NCBI RefSeq assembly: GCF_000759975.1
Contig: NZ_JNAM01000011.1
Location: 1-64,000 of the forward strand
Source: Prochlorococcus marinus str. MIT 9302
GTDB lineage: Bacteria; Cyanobacteriota; Cyanobacteriia; PCC-6307; Cyanobiaceae
Length of the DNA: 64,000 nt
Direction of reading: 5' to 3'
The notes under the pieces were generated by a model. That model did no database searches and had not been told where the DNA came from. It saw nothing but the letters and a program-made list of their open reading frames with translations. Shown here piece by piece: positions 15,497 to 23,653 of this stretch. Every line of letters starts with the position of its first letter. The stretch's first letter is position 1. The position numbers were made by a program, and so were the translations under genes.

Positions 15497-15880
15497 TTAT
15501 TTATCTAGGTATTTAAATTAGATTACATCATTTCGTATTGATCAAATTTATTTTTTATCTTCTTTATGGATTAATCCAACGGCTTCTTTTCTTCCAATCG
15601 CTTATTGCTCCTTACTTATTAAATTAGTATGTTTTTTGTTTAGTCATTTCATTAGTTTGTTTGTTTAGTATCATATACACAGGATTAATAAGTGATTGAC
15701 ATTCTTTGCATTTTCTATATTGGATAGATCAAAGCAACTTAATTATCAGAAATTATTTGACTATTGCAGGTGTGATTCTTTTTCAAAAATTCTTTAGCAG
15801 GTCAATATTGCTTATTCTTATTTTTAGCTGAGATTAGTTAACAATAAGATATGAACAACAATAGAGATTTAGAAAAAGGC
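15497..15880. other. Intergenic stretch without recognised genes
   Basis: 384 bp of AT-rich sequence between the DUF1330 gene and the gene ending at 15881. There are repeated GTTTGTTTAGT words near 15650-15670 but no coding frame, hairpin or RNA I can support. Confidence 0.5.
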
Positions 15881-16174
15881 TTAACTCTCTAAATACCTGC
15901 AAATAAATTCAAAGTTCTCGTAGTCCATAGTTATTGTCTTAAAAATATCTGTTTCTATTCTTCTATCACAAAAATTCTTCAATTCAACTTTAATAGTGGG
16001 ATGTTTCATTGAGTAAGAGGGCGTAAAGCCAATGCGTTTTGCACGTTTATGCATATCTTTTTTAAGTCGAGGATCGCAGCCACAAAACACAATAGTTGGT
16101 CTAGAAGAATTACCAACTGAAGCATTAGAAATTCTTTGTTCTAAATCCGCTGCTATATTTTCAAGAACTTTCAT
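15881..16174 (-). CDS. Unknown cytosolic protein, 97 aa
   Basis: It has VFCGCDPRLKKDMHKRAKRIG, a Cys-Gly-Cys-Asp turn followed by basic helix residues, and a second Cys pair region (NFCDRR, FICRYL). No membrane segment. The start codon immediately follows the stop of the TM2-domain gene, so the pair is one operon. Family not recognised. Confidence 0.6.
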   Translation of the reverse strand: MKVLENIAADLEQRISNASVGNSSRPTIVFCGCDPRLKKDMHKRAKRIGFTPSYSMKHPTIKVELKNFCDRRIETDIFKTITMDYENFEFICRYLES

Positions 16175-16426
16175 TTAATCTTCTGCATCTTCAAATTCTC
16201 TTAGCAAACGAAAAGTTTTTGAAATAAAAGGTATGATCCATATCAACAAACCCACAATTGTTATCAACGCGAGAAGGAATCCCAAAATAGCTAAGAATCC
16301 CCCTGTCAAATCGCCTTCGTAGAAGCGATCAAGCCCAATTGGTGCGCCAACACCTAAAAGGAAGAGTCTTGTTAAAGTTTGTTTTTCTTTTTTTCTCAAC
16401 ATAAGTAAAAATAGGTTTTTATTCAA
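16175..16426 (-). CDS. TM2-domain membrane protein
   Basis: 83 residues (or 75 from the second Met). It has the TM2 pattern: helix one LFLLGVGAPIGLDRFYEGD, with the Gly/Asp-Arg-Phe-Tyr turn, then GGFLAILGFLLALITIVG as helix two, and an acidic tail. TM2 proteins are small inner-membrane proteins of uncertain role. It is first in a two-gene operon. Confidence 0.75.
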   Translation of the reverse strand: MNKNLFLLMLRKKEKQTLTRLFLLGVGAPIGLDRFYEGDLTGGFLAILGFLLALITIVGLLIWIIPFISKTFRLLREFEDAED

Positions 16427-16501
16427 CTAAGTTTATATCGACTGTCAATCACCAAAAAGTCAAAAAGAGAATAGATTGCTATTAATAAATAAAGGATATA
16501 A

Positions 16502-16651
16502 ATGAACCTAAAAGTCAATATAAATTTTTTAGAAAAATATTTAGCTAATGTATTAAATGATATTGAATACAAAAGAATTACAAAGAAATTAAAAGAATAT
16601 GATTTAATGGCGGACGTTGATGATCAAAGATTTCATCATTTTTGTTCCTAA
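16502..16651 (+). CDS. Small protein, 49 aa, unknown
   Basis: MNLKVNINFLEKYLANVLND continues to a His-rich end (RFHHFCS). It is a complete ATG-to-TAA frame with amphipathic helix periodicity and lies alone on the plus strand. Moderate support only. Confidence 0.4.
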   Translation: MNLKVNINFLEKYLANVLNDIEYKRITKKLKEYDLMADVDDQRFHHFCS

Positions 16652-16861
16652 ATTTAAGTTTATAGACTAGATTGAGAAACATTATTTGATAGTCCTCCTT
16701 AAGTAAGAGGCACTAAGTCGCAAAAGGGGGGGCTGAGACTATATATCTTGTATATATAGGTATGTAATTTGAACTCTATTAAGACTCTAACTCGCTTCAC
16801 TCGTTTAGCCATAACCTATTTTTAGTAAGAAAATATATGAGTTTTCTTATTTAATAGGTCG

Positions 16862-16908
16862 AGTGCTTTGGGTGCACTAGGTCTCAGGTTAGAATGCTGT
16901 CGCCTCGT
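16862..16908 (+). repeat. tRNA-Pro(UGG) 3'-half fragment, copy 5 (degenerate)
   Basis: AGTGC-TTTGGGT-GCACT-AGGTC-TCAGG-TTAGAAT-GCTGT-CGCCTCG-T. The anticodon stem is intact, but the T-arm and acceptor have about five substitutions, so it is the oldest-looking copy. A still weaker echo, GCACTAAGTCGCA, lies near 16709. Confidence 0.8.
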
Positions 16909-17022
16909 GTCTAAAATTCCAATTTATAGAAAGTTTCCAGGCCTGTATTTATTGAATTTGTTATTTTTTTACAAATTATGTGGAAAATAATCTTATCACG
17001 ACAAATAAAAGTGAATTTTTGA

Positions 17023-17745
17023 TTAATTAAATGTTTTTGAAGAGTTTTCGAGTGATTTATTTAATTCTGAGAGTTCTTTTTTAGTAAATTCGCGATATTT
17101 TCCTGTCGGAACGTCTAACTTAATATTCATAATTCTTACCCGCTTCAGTGATTGTACTCTGTATCCTAAGCACTCACACATTCTCCTAATCTGACGGTTA
17201 AGTCCTTGAGTAAGTATAATTTTAAATTTTTTTGGCCCCAATTGTTTGACGAAACAATTTTTAGTTGTAGTTTCTAATATTTCGACTCCACTACTCATGG
17301 TTTGAATAAATTCTCTATTAATTTGACGATTAACGCTTACGATGTATTCTTTTTCATGATTATTTCTTGCTCTGAGTATTTTGTTTACAATATCCCCATC
17401 GTTAGTTAAAAAAATCAATCCTTCACTGGACTTATCCAATCTTCCAATAGGAAAGATTCTTTTAGGATATTTAATGAAATCTATTATATTATCGGGTTCT
17501 ACTCCTATATCAGTGGTGCAAACTATTCCGACAGGTTTGTTAAAGGCTAAATATATGTTTTTTTGTTTCTTTGATTTTTCTATTCTTTTACCTTCAATTT
17601 CTACTTGATCATCATCCTCTACCTTTGTACCTATTTCAGGAATTTTTCCATTAATGGTTACTTTTCCTTGTTCAATAAGTCTATCTGCTCTTCTTCTAGA
17701 ACAGAAACCTACTTCACTTAAATATTTATTTATTCTGGTAGCCAT
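17023..17745 (-). CDS. rluF: RsuA/RluB/RluF-type pseudouridine synthase
   Basis: 240 residues: an N-terminal S4 RNA-binding domain (RINKYLSEVGFCSRRRADRLI), then the catalytic domain. The active-site segment is IFPIGRLDKSSEGLIFLTND, with the catalytic Asp in GRLD. GLNRQIRRMCECLGY is the conserved C-terminal motif. The HEKEYIV and LRARNN segments are closest to RluF, which modifies 23S rRNA in the peptidyl-transferase region, though RluB-like specificity cannot be excluded. An unusual triple 11-bp repeat lies just upstream. Confidence 0.85.
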   Translation of the reverse strand: MATRINKYLSEVGFCSRRRADRLIEQGKVTINGKIPEIGTKVEDDDQVEIEGKRIEKSKKQKNIYLAFNKPVGIVCTTDIGVEPDNIIDFIKYPKRIFPIGRLDKSSEGLIFLTNDGDIVNKILRARNNHEKEYIVSVNRQINREFIQTMSSGVEILETTTKNCFVKQLGPKKFKIILTQGLNRQIRRMCECLGYRVQSLKRVRIMNIKLDVPTGKYREFTKKELSELNKSLENSSKTFN

Positions 17746-17779
17746 TTTGTCAAAGTTACCTTTTTATATTTTAAATATG

Positions 17780-17812
17780 AGGACAACTTATGGACAAATG
17801 ACGGACAATTTT
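17780..17812 (-). repeat. Three tandem 11-bp repeats upstream of the pseudouridine synthase gene
   Basis: GGACAA occurs at 17781, 17792 and 17803 with an exact 11-bp period (units AGGACAACTTA, TGGACAAATGA, CGGACAATTTT). The inverted TTGTC follows. It lies 35 bp upstream of the start codon at 17745. It could be an operator or a further arm-type site like those at the tRNA-Pro fragments. Confidence 0.6.
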
Positions 17813-18112
17813 GTCAGGAATTTAAGCTAAAAATCCAAAATAATTCCATAATTCACAAAATCATTTATTTCATTAAAATCTACAATTTTTAATTATGTCA
17901 CTATTTAAGAAACTAAAACGGAAAACAATAATCAATGAGGTAATTTTTTGTCTCTTAGGAAAATTCATTTTTTTATAAGTTTTTTTAAGAAAAGTGGATT
18001 TTCTGAAAAGAAACTTTATTTTAAATATTAATAATTTAAGATGAGAAATTATCAAAGATTAGTCGATAGATTCATTCAGAAATTAAGATAGTGATTATTA
18101 AACAAAAATAAT
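17813..18112. other. Intergenic stretch, divergent promoter region
   Basis: 300 bp of AT-rich sequence between the divergently read synthase and membrane-protein genes. No RNA gene or further tRNA-Pro fragment is visible. Confidence 0.4.
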
Positions 18113-18718
18113 ATGATTAAATTCCCAATTAAATTGTTTTATATTTCTATATTGCCCTCTGCAATTTTATATATAGTAACGTTATATATATCTAATATTT
18201 ACAATATCAAACTTAGTCTCGTAGTTCGAGACCTTGCTCAAACCTGTGGATATCCAATTGGAGTTGGGATGATTTCAAATATTGGGATTTTGTTATGGGG
18301 AGCAGCTGCATCTATTTGTTTATTTACAACATTCTCGCAGGAAATTAATAGTGATTCATCTAAATTACTTTTACTTGGAGGGGTATTCTCAGGCTTACTT
18401 TGTATTGATGATTTCTTTCTACTTCATGATCGTTATTTAGGGCCGGATTTTCTGAATTTAACATACCTATCAATTTCTATTTTTTTATTCGTTAGATTTC
18501 GAAAGATATTAAAAAGAATTGGACTTTTTAACTTGGTAATTTCAATTTTGTTCCTTGGTTTATCTATTTTTTTTGATGGGGTAATTCAACAGATATTCAA
18601 TCAAAGTTATGATTTAACTCAATTAATTGAGGAAGGATTTAAATTTCTTGGCATTGCATGTTGGTTAAATTTTTGGTGTAAAGCTTCATATTATTCATTG
18701 AAATTTTGCAAATCCTAA
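18113..18718 (+). CDS. Polytopic membrane protein of unknown function, 201 aa
   Basis: About six hydrophobic helices. Conserved-looking polar residues lie inside or near helices: DDFFLLHDRYLG in the middle and LIEEGFKFLGIACW near the end. Paired Asp/His and Glu/Glu/Lys in membrane segments suggest a metal- or lipid-handling enzyme rather than a simple anchor (inference). No family was recognised and no operon partner is present. Confidence 0.7.
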   Translation: MIKFPIKLFYISILPSAILYIVTLYISNIYNIKLSLVVRDLAQTCGYPIGVGMISNIGILLWGAAASICLFTTFSQEINSDSSKLLLLGGVFSGLLCIDDFFLLHDRYLGPDFLNLTYLSISIFLFVRFRKILKRIGLFNLVISILFLGLSIFFDGVIQQIFNQSYDLTQLIEEGFKFLGIACWLNFWCKASYYSLKFCKS

Positions 18719-18930
18719 ATCAATAAATCTTTAAATCAAAAAGTTTAGAAATTATTAACTTTTATTTTTCATAAAGAATAATTAATATACTTCCAATATT
18801 AAAATTTTAGCTCCACTTTTTAGAATTTTAGTAATTGAATTTAATTCAACAGTAATTCCAAATTAGTCAAAATAATCTAAAGCCATAAATATTCCTATCA
18901 ATACTATTGCTGGCATTAGTAAGCGTTTAT

Positions 18931-19569
18931 TTAAAACAAACTCATTTGATCTGTTTCTTTTTTATTTATATCTTCTACTATCCAACCATCAGTTGACCAA
19001 TTAAACATTATTGGAAGTAAACCTTTTAATTCATTAGTATCTTTAACTTGCTCTGTCCATTGTTCCTCATATCCATTAGGGATAATTACAGGCATTCGGT
19101 GATGTAAAGGTTTAATTAGTTGATTTGGTTCAGTTGTTAAAACGCAGCAACTTTCGAGTTCAGCGCCATCAGGTGAAGTCCACTTGCTCCAGATTCCTCC
19201 TAACCAAAAAGTTTCATAATTCTCTTTTCGTATACGATATTTTTTTTCAAAAAAACCACTTGCTGGTATTAAGCATCTTTTGTGTTTCCAACTTCCACTA
19301 AATAATTTTTTTTCTTCTACGGTTTCTGATCTTGCATTAAATGGTCTTGGTTTTTTTTTATCAAAAGGGTCTTTAGCCCAAGGTGAAATAAAACCCCATG
19401 TCATAAAAGTAGTTTTAATTCTGCCTTCATTTTTAATTACAAGAACAGGATCAGTGGGTCTTATTAAATTTTGAGTCTCGTATTTAGAATGAAGTCCACT
19501 TGGATAGTCTTGTTTTAAAACCTTTGGTAACTTTTTAAACTTTGTTTTCAGCTCAAATCTTCCACACAT
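18931..19569 (-). CDS. SRAP (SOS-response-associated peptidase) domain protein, YedK/HMCES family
   Basis: 212 residues. Cys2, exposed after Met removal (MCGRFELK), is the catalytic nucleophile that links to abasic sites in single-stranded DNA. Other family residues are present: FNARSET, PASGFFEK with the active-site Glu, and HHRMPVII with the active-site His. This protein shields abasic sites during replication. It is complete and monocistronic. Confidence 0.93.
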   Translation of the reverse strand: MCGRFELKTKFKKLPKVLKQDYPSGLHSKYETQNLIRPTDPVLVIKNEGRIKTTFMTWGFISPWAKDPFDKKKPRPFNARSETVEEKKLFSGSWKHKRCLIPASGFFEKKYRIRKENYETFWLGGIWSKWTSPDGAELESCCVLTTEPNQLIKPLHHRMPVIIPNGYEEQWTEQVKDTNELKGLLPIMFNWSTDGWIVEDINKKETDQMSLF

Positions 19570-19763
19570 TGATTTTAATAAATCTTTTTATAGCTCACTT
19601 AAAAAAACGAGTCAATTTTTCTTATTTTATATCGAATGTCAATGTTATCAAATAAAAAATAATTAATATTTCTCAAAAAAATTCTTTTATTAAATGATTA
19701 AAAGAACTTGTAGATATTGCAAACCTTCCTCAAATTTAATTTAAATGCTTCACAATAAAAAAG

Positions 19764-19910
19764 ATGACAGATCCTATCCTCTATTTATCAATGTTACTTG
19801 GACTTGGCGGAGTTTATGTATTAATCTCTTCTTTCCATGATGATGACGATGGTGATGATGACGGAGAAAGATATATTTATAATCTCAATTACACTAATTT
19901 CGCTAAATAG
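19764..19910 (+). CDS. Small single-helix protein with acidic stretch, 48 aa
   Basis: MTDPILYLSMLLGLGGVYVL membrane helix, then SSFHDDDDGDDDGERY and a short tail. The Asp run is encoded by GAT/GAC triplets. This resembles short picocyanobacterial proteins with a helix plus poly-Asp. Function unknown. Confidence 0.5.
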   Translation: MTDPILYLSMLLGLGGVYVLISSFHDDDDGDDDGERYIYNLNYTNFAK

Positions 19911-20193
19911 TTGAAAAGTTTTTAAAGCTATTGCGATTATTAATAAAGGTTACTCTCCTTGAAAAGCTCCTATTCTAAGGAAGAAGTTTTCAAAACTACT
20001 GGGATATTATTATAAATAAAATTTCTATTCATCCTATTTTAACCTAAATATAATATTAATTTTAAAATCTAATTGCTGGTCCTCTATCCGTATATATTTG
20101 TACTTCAAACCGTACATCTTTGTAAGCCGGTTGCTTAGGGTGGCTAGTTATAACTAAGAAGAATCACACACAAGTTAAATGTTGTCAACACCG

Positions 20194-20364
20194 ATGAAAT
20201 CTTGCAAGAAATATGTTTTGAGTTACAAAGTTTCATCTAACAATATTAATCGATTTGGCCTCTATGCACGGGATGCATACGGTTGCTTGATGGTTGCGAG
20301 AGAATTTAATTCTTACGTGCATGCCCATCCAGGTTCTGTAATGAGAACCCCACAAAAATTTTGA
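20194..20364 (+). CDS. Small basic protein, 56 aa, unknown
   Basis: MKSCKKYVLSYKVSSNNINR then RFGLYARDAYGCLMVAREFN, ending PGSVMRTPQKF. A further in-frame Met lies five codons upstream (TTG/ATG at 20179). It looks like one alpha/beta unit. It is transcribed with the 50-residue gene 11 bp downstream. Family not recognised. Confidence 0.5.
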   Translation: MKSCKKYVLSYKVSSNNINRFGLYARDAYGCLMVAREFNSYVHAHPGSVMRTPQKF

Positions 20365-20375
20365 GGTAATTAATC

Positions 20376-20528
20376 ATGAATTTTAAAAGATCACCATTCG
20401 CAATTCAAGATAAAAACAAAAGAGACCTTGAAAATGCAAAAGATTATCCAACTATTGCAGATTTAATGAGAGAACAGAAAGACTCAAATACAGTCCACCA
20501 TAGGAGAGATCTAGATTCTCTTGGTTAA
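20376..20528 (+). CDS. Small protein, 50 aa, unknown (tandemly duplicated)
   Basis: MNFKRSPFAIQDKNKRDLEN to VHHRRDLDSLG. GAGGTAA, 10 bp before the ATG, is a usable ribosome-binding site. A decayed second copy of the start follows at 20550. Highly charged and soluble. Confidence 0.5.
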   Translation: MNFKRSPFAIQDKNKRDLENAKDYPTIADLMREQKDSNTVHHRRDLDSLG

Positions 20529-20549
20529 TTTTTGAATATATAGCTAGTT

Positions 20550-20651
20550 ATGAATTTTTAAAAATCACCATTTTCAATCCTAAATAAAGAAAGAAAAGAA
20601 ATTAATTTTACCAAGGGAATTTATAAGAGAAGCGTTCAATCAGAAATTTAA
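20550..20651 (+). pseudogene. Frameshifted tandem copy of the 20376 gene
   Basis: ATGAATTTTT then AAAAATCACCATTTTCAAT mirrors the start of the neighbouring gene. One extra T creates an immediate TAA. With that base ignored the frame reads MNFKKSPFSILNKERKEI to TAA 20649. Confidence 0.5.
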
Positions 20652-21059
20652 TCTTATAAAGATTTTGAGGATGAATATAAGAGAGATACAATTTAATCTA
20701 AAGATGTATTTATGCTAGATAGAATTTTAATTAAGCAAACATTTATTGATTTGAAAACCAAAATTTTGCTCATAATTTAGTAAAGATTAATTTACTGATT
20801 CAGTTTTATTAATTGATCACCTTATTTTTATTTTTCAAAACTTAAATTTCAGCACATCATTTTTTTTCTATACTAGGCTAACAAGAAACCCCTCCAGAAA
20901 TTCCAACTACTGAAAGGGTTATTAAACCGACTTGTACTATATAAAGTCAATCTATGTCTTGGAGTAAACGTAGAGCATACTCATGAGGTTTGGCCTCAAT
21001 ACATTTATAGCAAGATAATTATAAATCAACGAAAATTGCTTATGGATTTAGCTTCTTAT
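20652..21059. other. Intergenic stretch without supported genes
   Basis: 408 bp. It includes short plus-strand open stretches without good starts and a small GAGG/CCTC hairpin near 20991. Nothing here can be assigned. Confidence 0.4.
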
Positions 21060-21227
21060 TCATAAGGTAATATTTTCGCCCTTAATTTTATTTCTAAGCT
21101 CTTTGGGCACATAAGCAATATCTTTCTTAATTGCATCAATGGCTTCTTAATACTTTTCAGGTTCAGCTAAAAGCATTTTTATCAAATTGTATTGGCTTTC
21201 AATTTCTTGAGAAGAGAATTTTCCCAT
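21060..21227 (-). pseudogene. Small gene broken by an in-frame TAA
   Basis: MGKFSSQEIESQYNLIKML to EPEKY, then TAA at 21147-21149. The frame continues EAIDAIKKDIAYVPKELRNK to TGA at 21060. Reading through gives one coherent 55-residue helical protein, so a single point mutation has split it. Confidence 0.6.
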
Positions 21228-21288
21228 TAAAAAAAGAGGGTTTTATCCCTCAATATTAGATCCACTATCAATCAAAAAAGATTAATTA

Positions 21289-21600
21289 CTAATTTGATGC
21301 TGCTGCGATTTCTTTATGGACGGAGAGAAATTCTTGATCTGTTAAAACTGGAGTGACTTCAATTTCCACTCCAAAATTATCTACCCAGATATTACTCCAT
21401 TTCCAAATGTTCTGATGGTTTGAAGATTCAACTATTGCCCAACCATTAGCCCCTTCAGGATTTACTACTCGATTAACAACTTTAAACCCATCAAATTGAT
21501 CACCTTCGCATCCTCCTTCTACAAAGCCCGCGAAAGCTTCTGCCCCTTGCATATGACTTTCTTGATCTGGAAATTGCCAGTGTACTATGTATGATTGCAT
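21289..21600 (-). CDS. DUF3303 family protein
   Basis: 103 residues of ferredoxin-like alpha/beta fold. Family landmarks are SYIVHWQFPDQESHMQGAEA, the VVNPEGANGWAIVESSN strand and IWKWSNIWVDNFGVEIEVTP. The family is common in marine picocyanobacteria, with no known reaction. Monocistronic. Confidence 0.85.
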   Translation of the reverse strand: MQSYIVHWQFPDQESHMQGAEAFAGFVEGGCEGDQFDGFKVVNRVVNPEGANGWAIVESSNHQNIWKWSNIWVDNFGVEIEVTPVLTDQEFLSVHKEIAAASN

Positions 21601-21708
21601 AAATAAAATTCTAATTTTTTTTTAATATTAATTATTTAATTTAAAAATTAAATAAAAAATCTTTAAACACTAATTAAAATATTAATAAGCCTAAATAGCG
21701 AAAATAAC

Positions 21709-21733
21709 AAAAAAAAAAGACTCTTAAGAGTCT
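21709..21733 (-). terminator. Terminator-like hairpin on the minus strand
   Basis: AGACTCTTAAGAGTCT (21718-21733) is a perfect palindrome followed, on the minus strand, by about ten T. No minus-strand gene lies directly upstream, so it may end a small RNA made from about 21735-21880. Confidence 0.5.
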
Positions 21734-21848
21734 AGGTGATGGGGACTCCTATAATGACAAATTAAATAAGAACAAACAACCCCACCAATAGGTAATTTTC
21801 ATTAATAAGAAGCACCATATGTAGTGCTAGGACCTGAAAAAAGGTTGG

Positions 21849-22040
21849 GTGATGGGAATTTCCAGCTTTTTTTATTTGGGCGAATCTAACGCCCTTTTTT
21901 ATGAAAAATTTACTTTAATAAATAAAAACAAATCGAGGATTAAAGTATTTGAACCTTTTGAAGATAGTTCAAAGCCATCTTTCATAATTAGGGAACTTAT
22001 TACCAATAGTAAATTGCAAATAAGTATTAGCGCCTATTGA
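21849..22040 (+). CDS. Small repeated-family protein, start uncertain (may be a remnant)
   Basis: The conserved part begins EKFTLINKNKSRIKVFEPFED; a related copy is at 12664. The listed ATG adds an N-terminus (MMGISSFFYLGESNALF) that the other copy lacks, so the true start or intactness is doubtful. It may be a decayed gene. Confidence 0.35.
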   Translation: MMGISSFFYLGESNALFYEKFTLINKNKSRIKVFEPFEDSSKPSFIIRELITNSKLQISISAY

Positions 22041-22093
22041 TGAGGATAATTTATCTAGATAAATTAGGCAGAATATAAATTTAAGGGGGATTT

Positions 22094-22237
22094 ATGAGTG
22101 GAGATTATGAGACATTAGAAATCAATCAACCAAAAATCTCATATTTTCAGAAAAGATCCAAAAATAATACAGAATGGTTGGATGAATTAATCAACAAAAT
22201 TGAAGATATGAAAAACAACATATCCAAAGCTGCTTAA
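22094..22237 (+). CDS. Small helical protein, 47 aa
   Basis: AAGGGGGA five bases before ATG is a strong ribosome-binding site. The product starts MSGDYETLEINQPKISYFQK and ends in a coiled-coil-like helix (ELINKIEDMKNNISKAA). After TAA-TGA the same frame stays open for 29 codons (SYGIREIDEIKWLELRAKRY) to about 22339, so a longer gene may have been truncated. Confidence 0.5.
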   Translation: MSGDYETLEINQPKISYFQKRSKNNTEWLDELINKIEDMKNNISKAA

Positions 22238-22348
22238 TGAAAGGGAAAGAGCTATGGAATTAGAGAAATTGATGAAATAAAATGGCTAGAATTACGAGCT
22301 AAAAGATATATATTTAAGGGAAGTTATAGACCTAAATAAAGAATTCGA

Positions 22349-22412
22349 ATGAGATCTTATTTTCACCAAACATTCGACTAGCTAAAAACATTCTTTTAGC
22401 TTCCCCCATAAT
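22349..22412 (+). pseudogene. Frameshifted 5' fragment of the 9918 membrane-protein gene
   Basis: ATGAGATCTTATTTTCACC followed by AAACATTCGACTAGC aligns with the first 60 bp of the gene at 9918. It has a single C deletion and several substitutions, and similarity then ends. Evidence of duplication within the island followed by decay. Confidence 0.55.
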
Positions 22413-22516
22413 TTTTAAATTTAATTTATATATCAATAATAAAAACTAAGTGATATTCTCGAGAATTAATTTTATTTTAAAAATAGTCCTTTTTATATGA
22501 ATAAATTATTTAAAAT

Positions 22517-22663
22517 TTATTTAGCCTTCTTTAAATATAGATTCTTTGTATTTGCCTGATCTGATGTAAATAACAAAATTAATATAGTTCCAACTAAAAA
22601 TGAAAAAATCATTGTTAAACCAACAACCTCAACCATCTCACTAGGAAGATAATTTAGAAACAT
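22517..22663 (-). CDS. Small single-pass membrane protein, 48 aa
   Basis: MFLNYLPSEMVEVVGLTMIF with a membrane helix continuing to LILLFTSDQ, then a basic tail NTKNLYLKKAK. Complete frame and sensible topology; function unknown. Confidence 0.5.
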   Translation of the reverse strand: MFLNYLPSEMVEVVGLTMIFSFLVGTILILLFTSDQANTKNLYLKKAK

Positions 22664-22817
22664 AATGAATAGATCTCTTATTCTTAACTTAGCAATTGTA
22701 TATATTATGTAAAGTAAGTATTATTCCTTAAATTTCAAAAAGAACTTAGTGAGACTTTATCGTCTTTATTTAAGTCTATTTTCAGGATAAATCTTGTCTT
22801 ATTCCATCACAATTTTT

Positions 22818-23108
22818 TTACTTTGCTATTCCTATTTTCTTAAGCAATTTTAGATAAGGCAAGGCCCAATTACCAAAAGTAAAAGAGATTGTCGTGTTTT
22901 TTGTTGTTGGTAATAATGATTTAGAACGCAGAGAGGCTAATTTAGAGAATTGCTTAATAGTCTCTGCTTCTAGATTATCCATATACAATTTTTTTTGAAT
23001 ACCTCGGTCTTTCTTCTGTGGCAAATAATTTTCTATGAACCATAAAACTTGATCTAACTTTGATTTGTTAGGTATGTCATTAAATTGTTTATATTTCTTT
23101 TTGAACAT
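22818..23108 (-). CDS. Unknown basic protein, 96 aa
   Basis: Lys-rich and mostly helical, with FNDIPNKSKLDQVLWFIENY and a C-terminal WALPYLKLLKKIGIAK. No membrane segment or known motif. A start-less coding remnant sits directly upstream (23115). Confidence 0.5.
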   Translation of the reverse strand: MFKKKYKQFNDIPNKSKLDQVLWFIENYLPQKKDRGIQKKLYMDNLEAETIKQFSKLASLRSKSLLPTTKNTTISFTFGNWALPYLKLLKKIGIAK

Positions 23109-23114
23109 CTTTAT

Positions 23115-23210
23115 TTACCTCTTGATTCCTATATTAAATTTGCCATTTATGTACTTGAACGCAATAGTAAAAGCATCAAAATTATGTTCTTTTAATAATC
23201 CAGAAACGGA
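23115..23210 (-). pseudogene. Short coding-like remnant without start
   Basis: The frame reads SVSGLLKEHNFDAFTIAFKY then INGKFNIGIKR to TAA, 7 bp before the next gene. No ATG, GTG or TTG is present, so it is a 5'-truncated relic or starts at ATT. Confidence 0.3.
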
Positions 23211-23295
23211 AAAATAAATTAATTAAAAATTACATTATTTGTAATTAAAAAAAGGGGTTTGAAACTTTTTTTTTTGATCAGTTAAAAATAAGAAT

Positions 23296-23385
23296 TTAAT
23301 GTTTTGACTCTTTCACTTTCATTCTTTTTTGTGTTTGCCTTATTCTTTCTTCGAAGAATGATCGTCTATATGGGGTAACTTCTAC
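23296..23385 (-). pseudogene. Short coding-like remnant without standard start
   Basis: VEVTPYRRSFFEERIRQTQK then RMKVKESKH to TAA, a basic helix. GTA occupies the start position where GTG or ATG would be expected. Confidence 0.3.
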
Positions 23386-23653
23386 ATTTTACTTTCCAAA
23401 AGTCGGGCTTAATAAAGCCTATTGGCTCTGTTGAATTTTTCTTTTATTAGTAAGAGATTATGCATTGTCTTCTTCAGTTAATGAGAATCCCATTACCTAT
23501 TACAATGTAATGAGTCCATAGATATAAACTTAGATAAACGTTCATGATGAATAACACCTTGAAAAAATTTACGCGAGATTAATTTTTACTAGTTATTTTG
23601 TAAACAATAAATAATCAATCAATTTGAAAGATAATATTTTAATATTGGGTTAA

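Noticed and set aside
16700-16725. Sixth tRNA-Pro fragment (GCACTAAGTCGCA)
   Set aside because: Only 13 bases resemble the fragment and the T-arm is absent; could be chance.
20877-21065. 63-codon plus-strand open frame near 20.9-21.1 kb
   Set aside because: It has no start codon near its beginning and overlaps the minus-strand pseudogene at its end; composition is not convincing.
23333-23360. Palindrome TTCTTCGAAGAA as a regulatory site
   Set aside because: It falls in a coding-like remnant and has no adjacent promoter or gene start that would support an operator.
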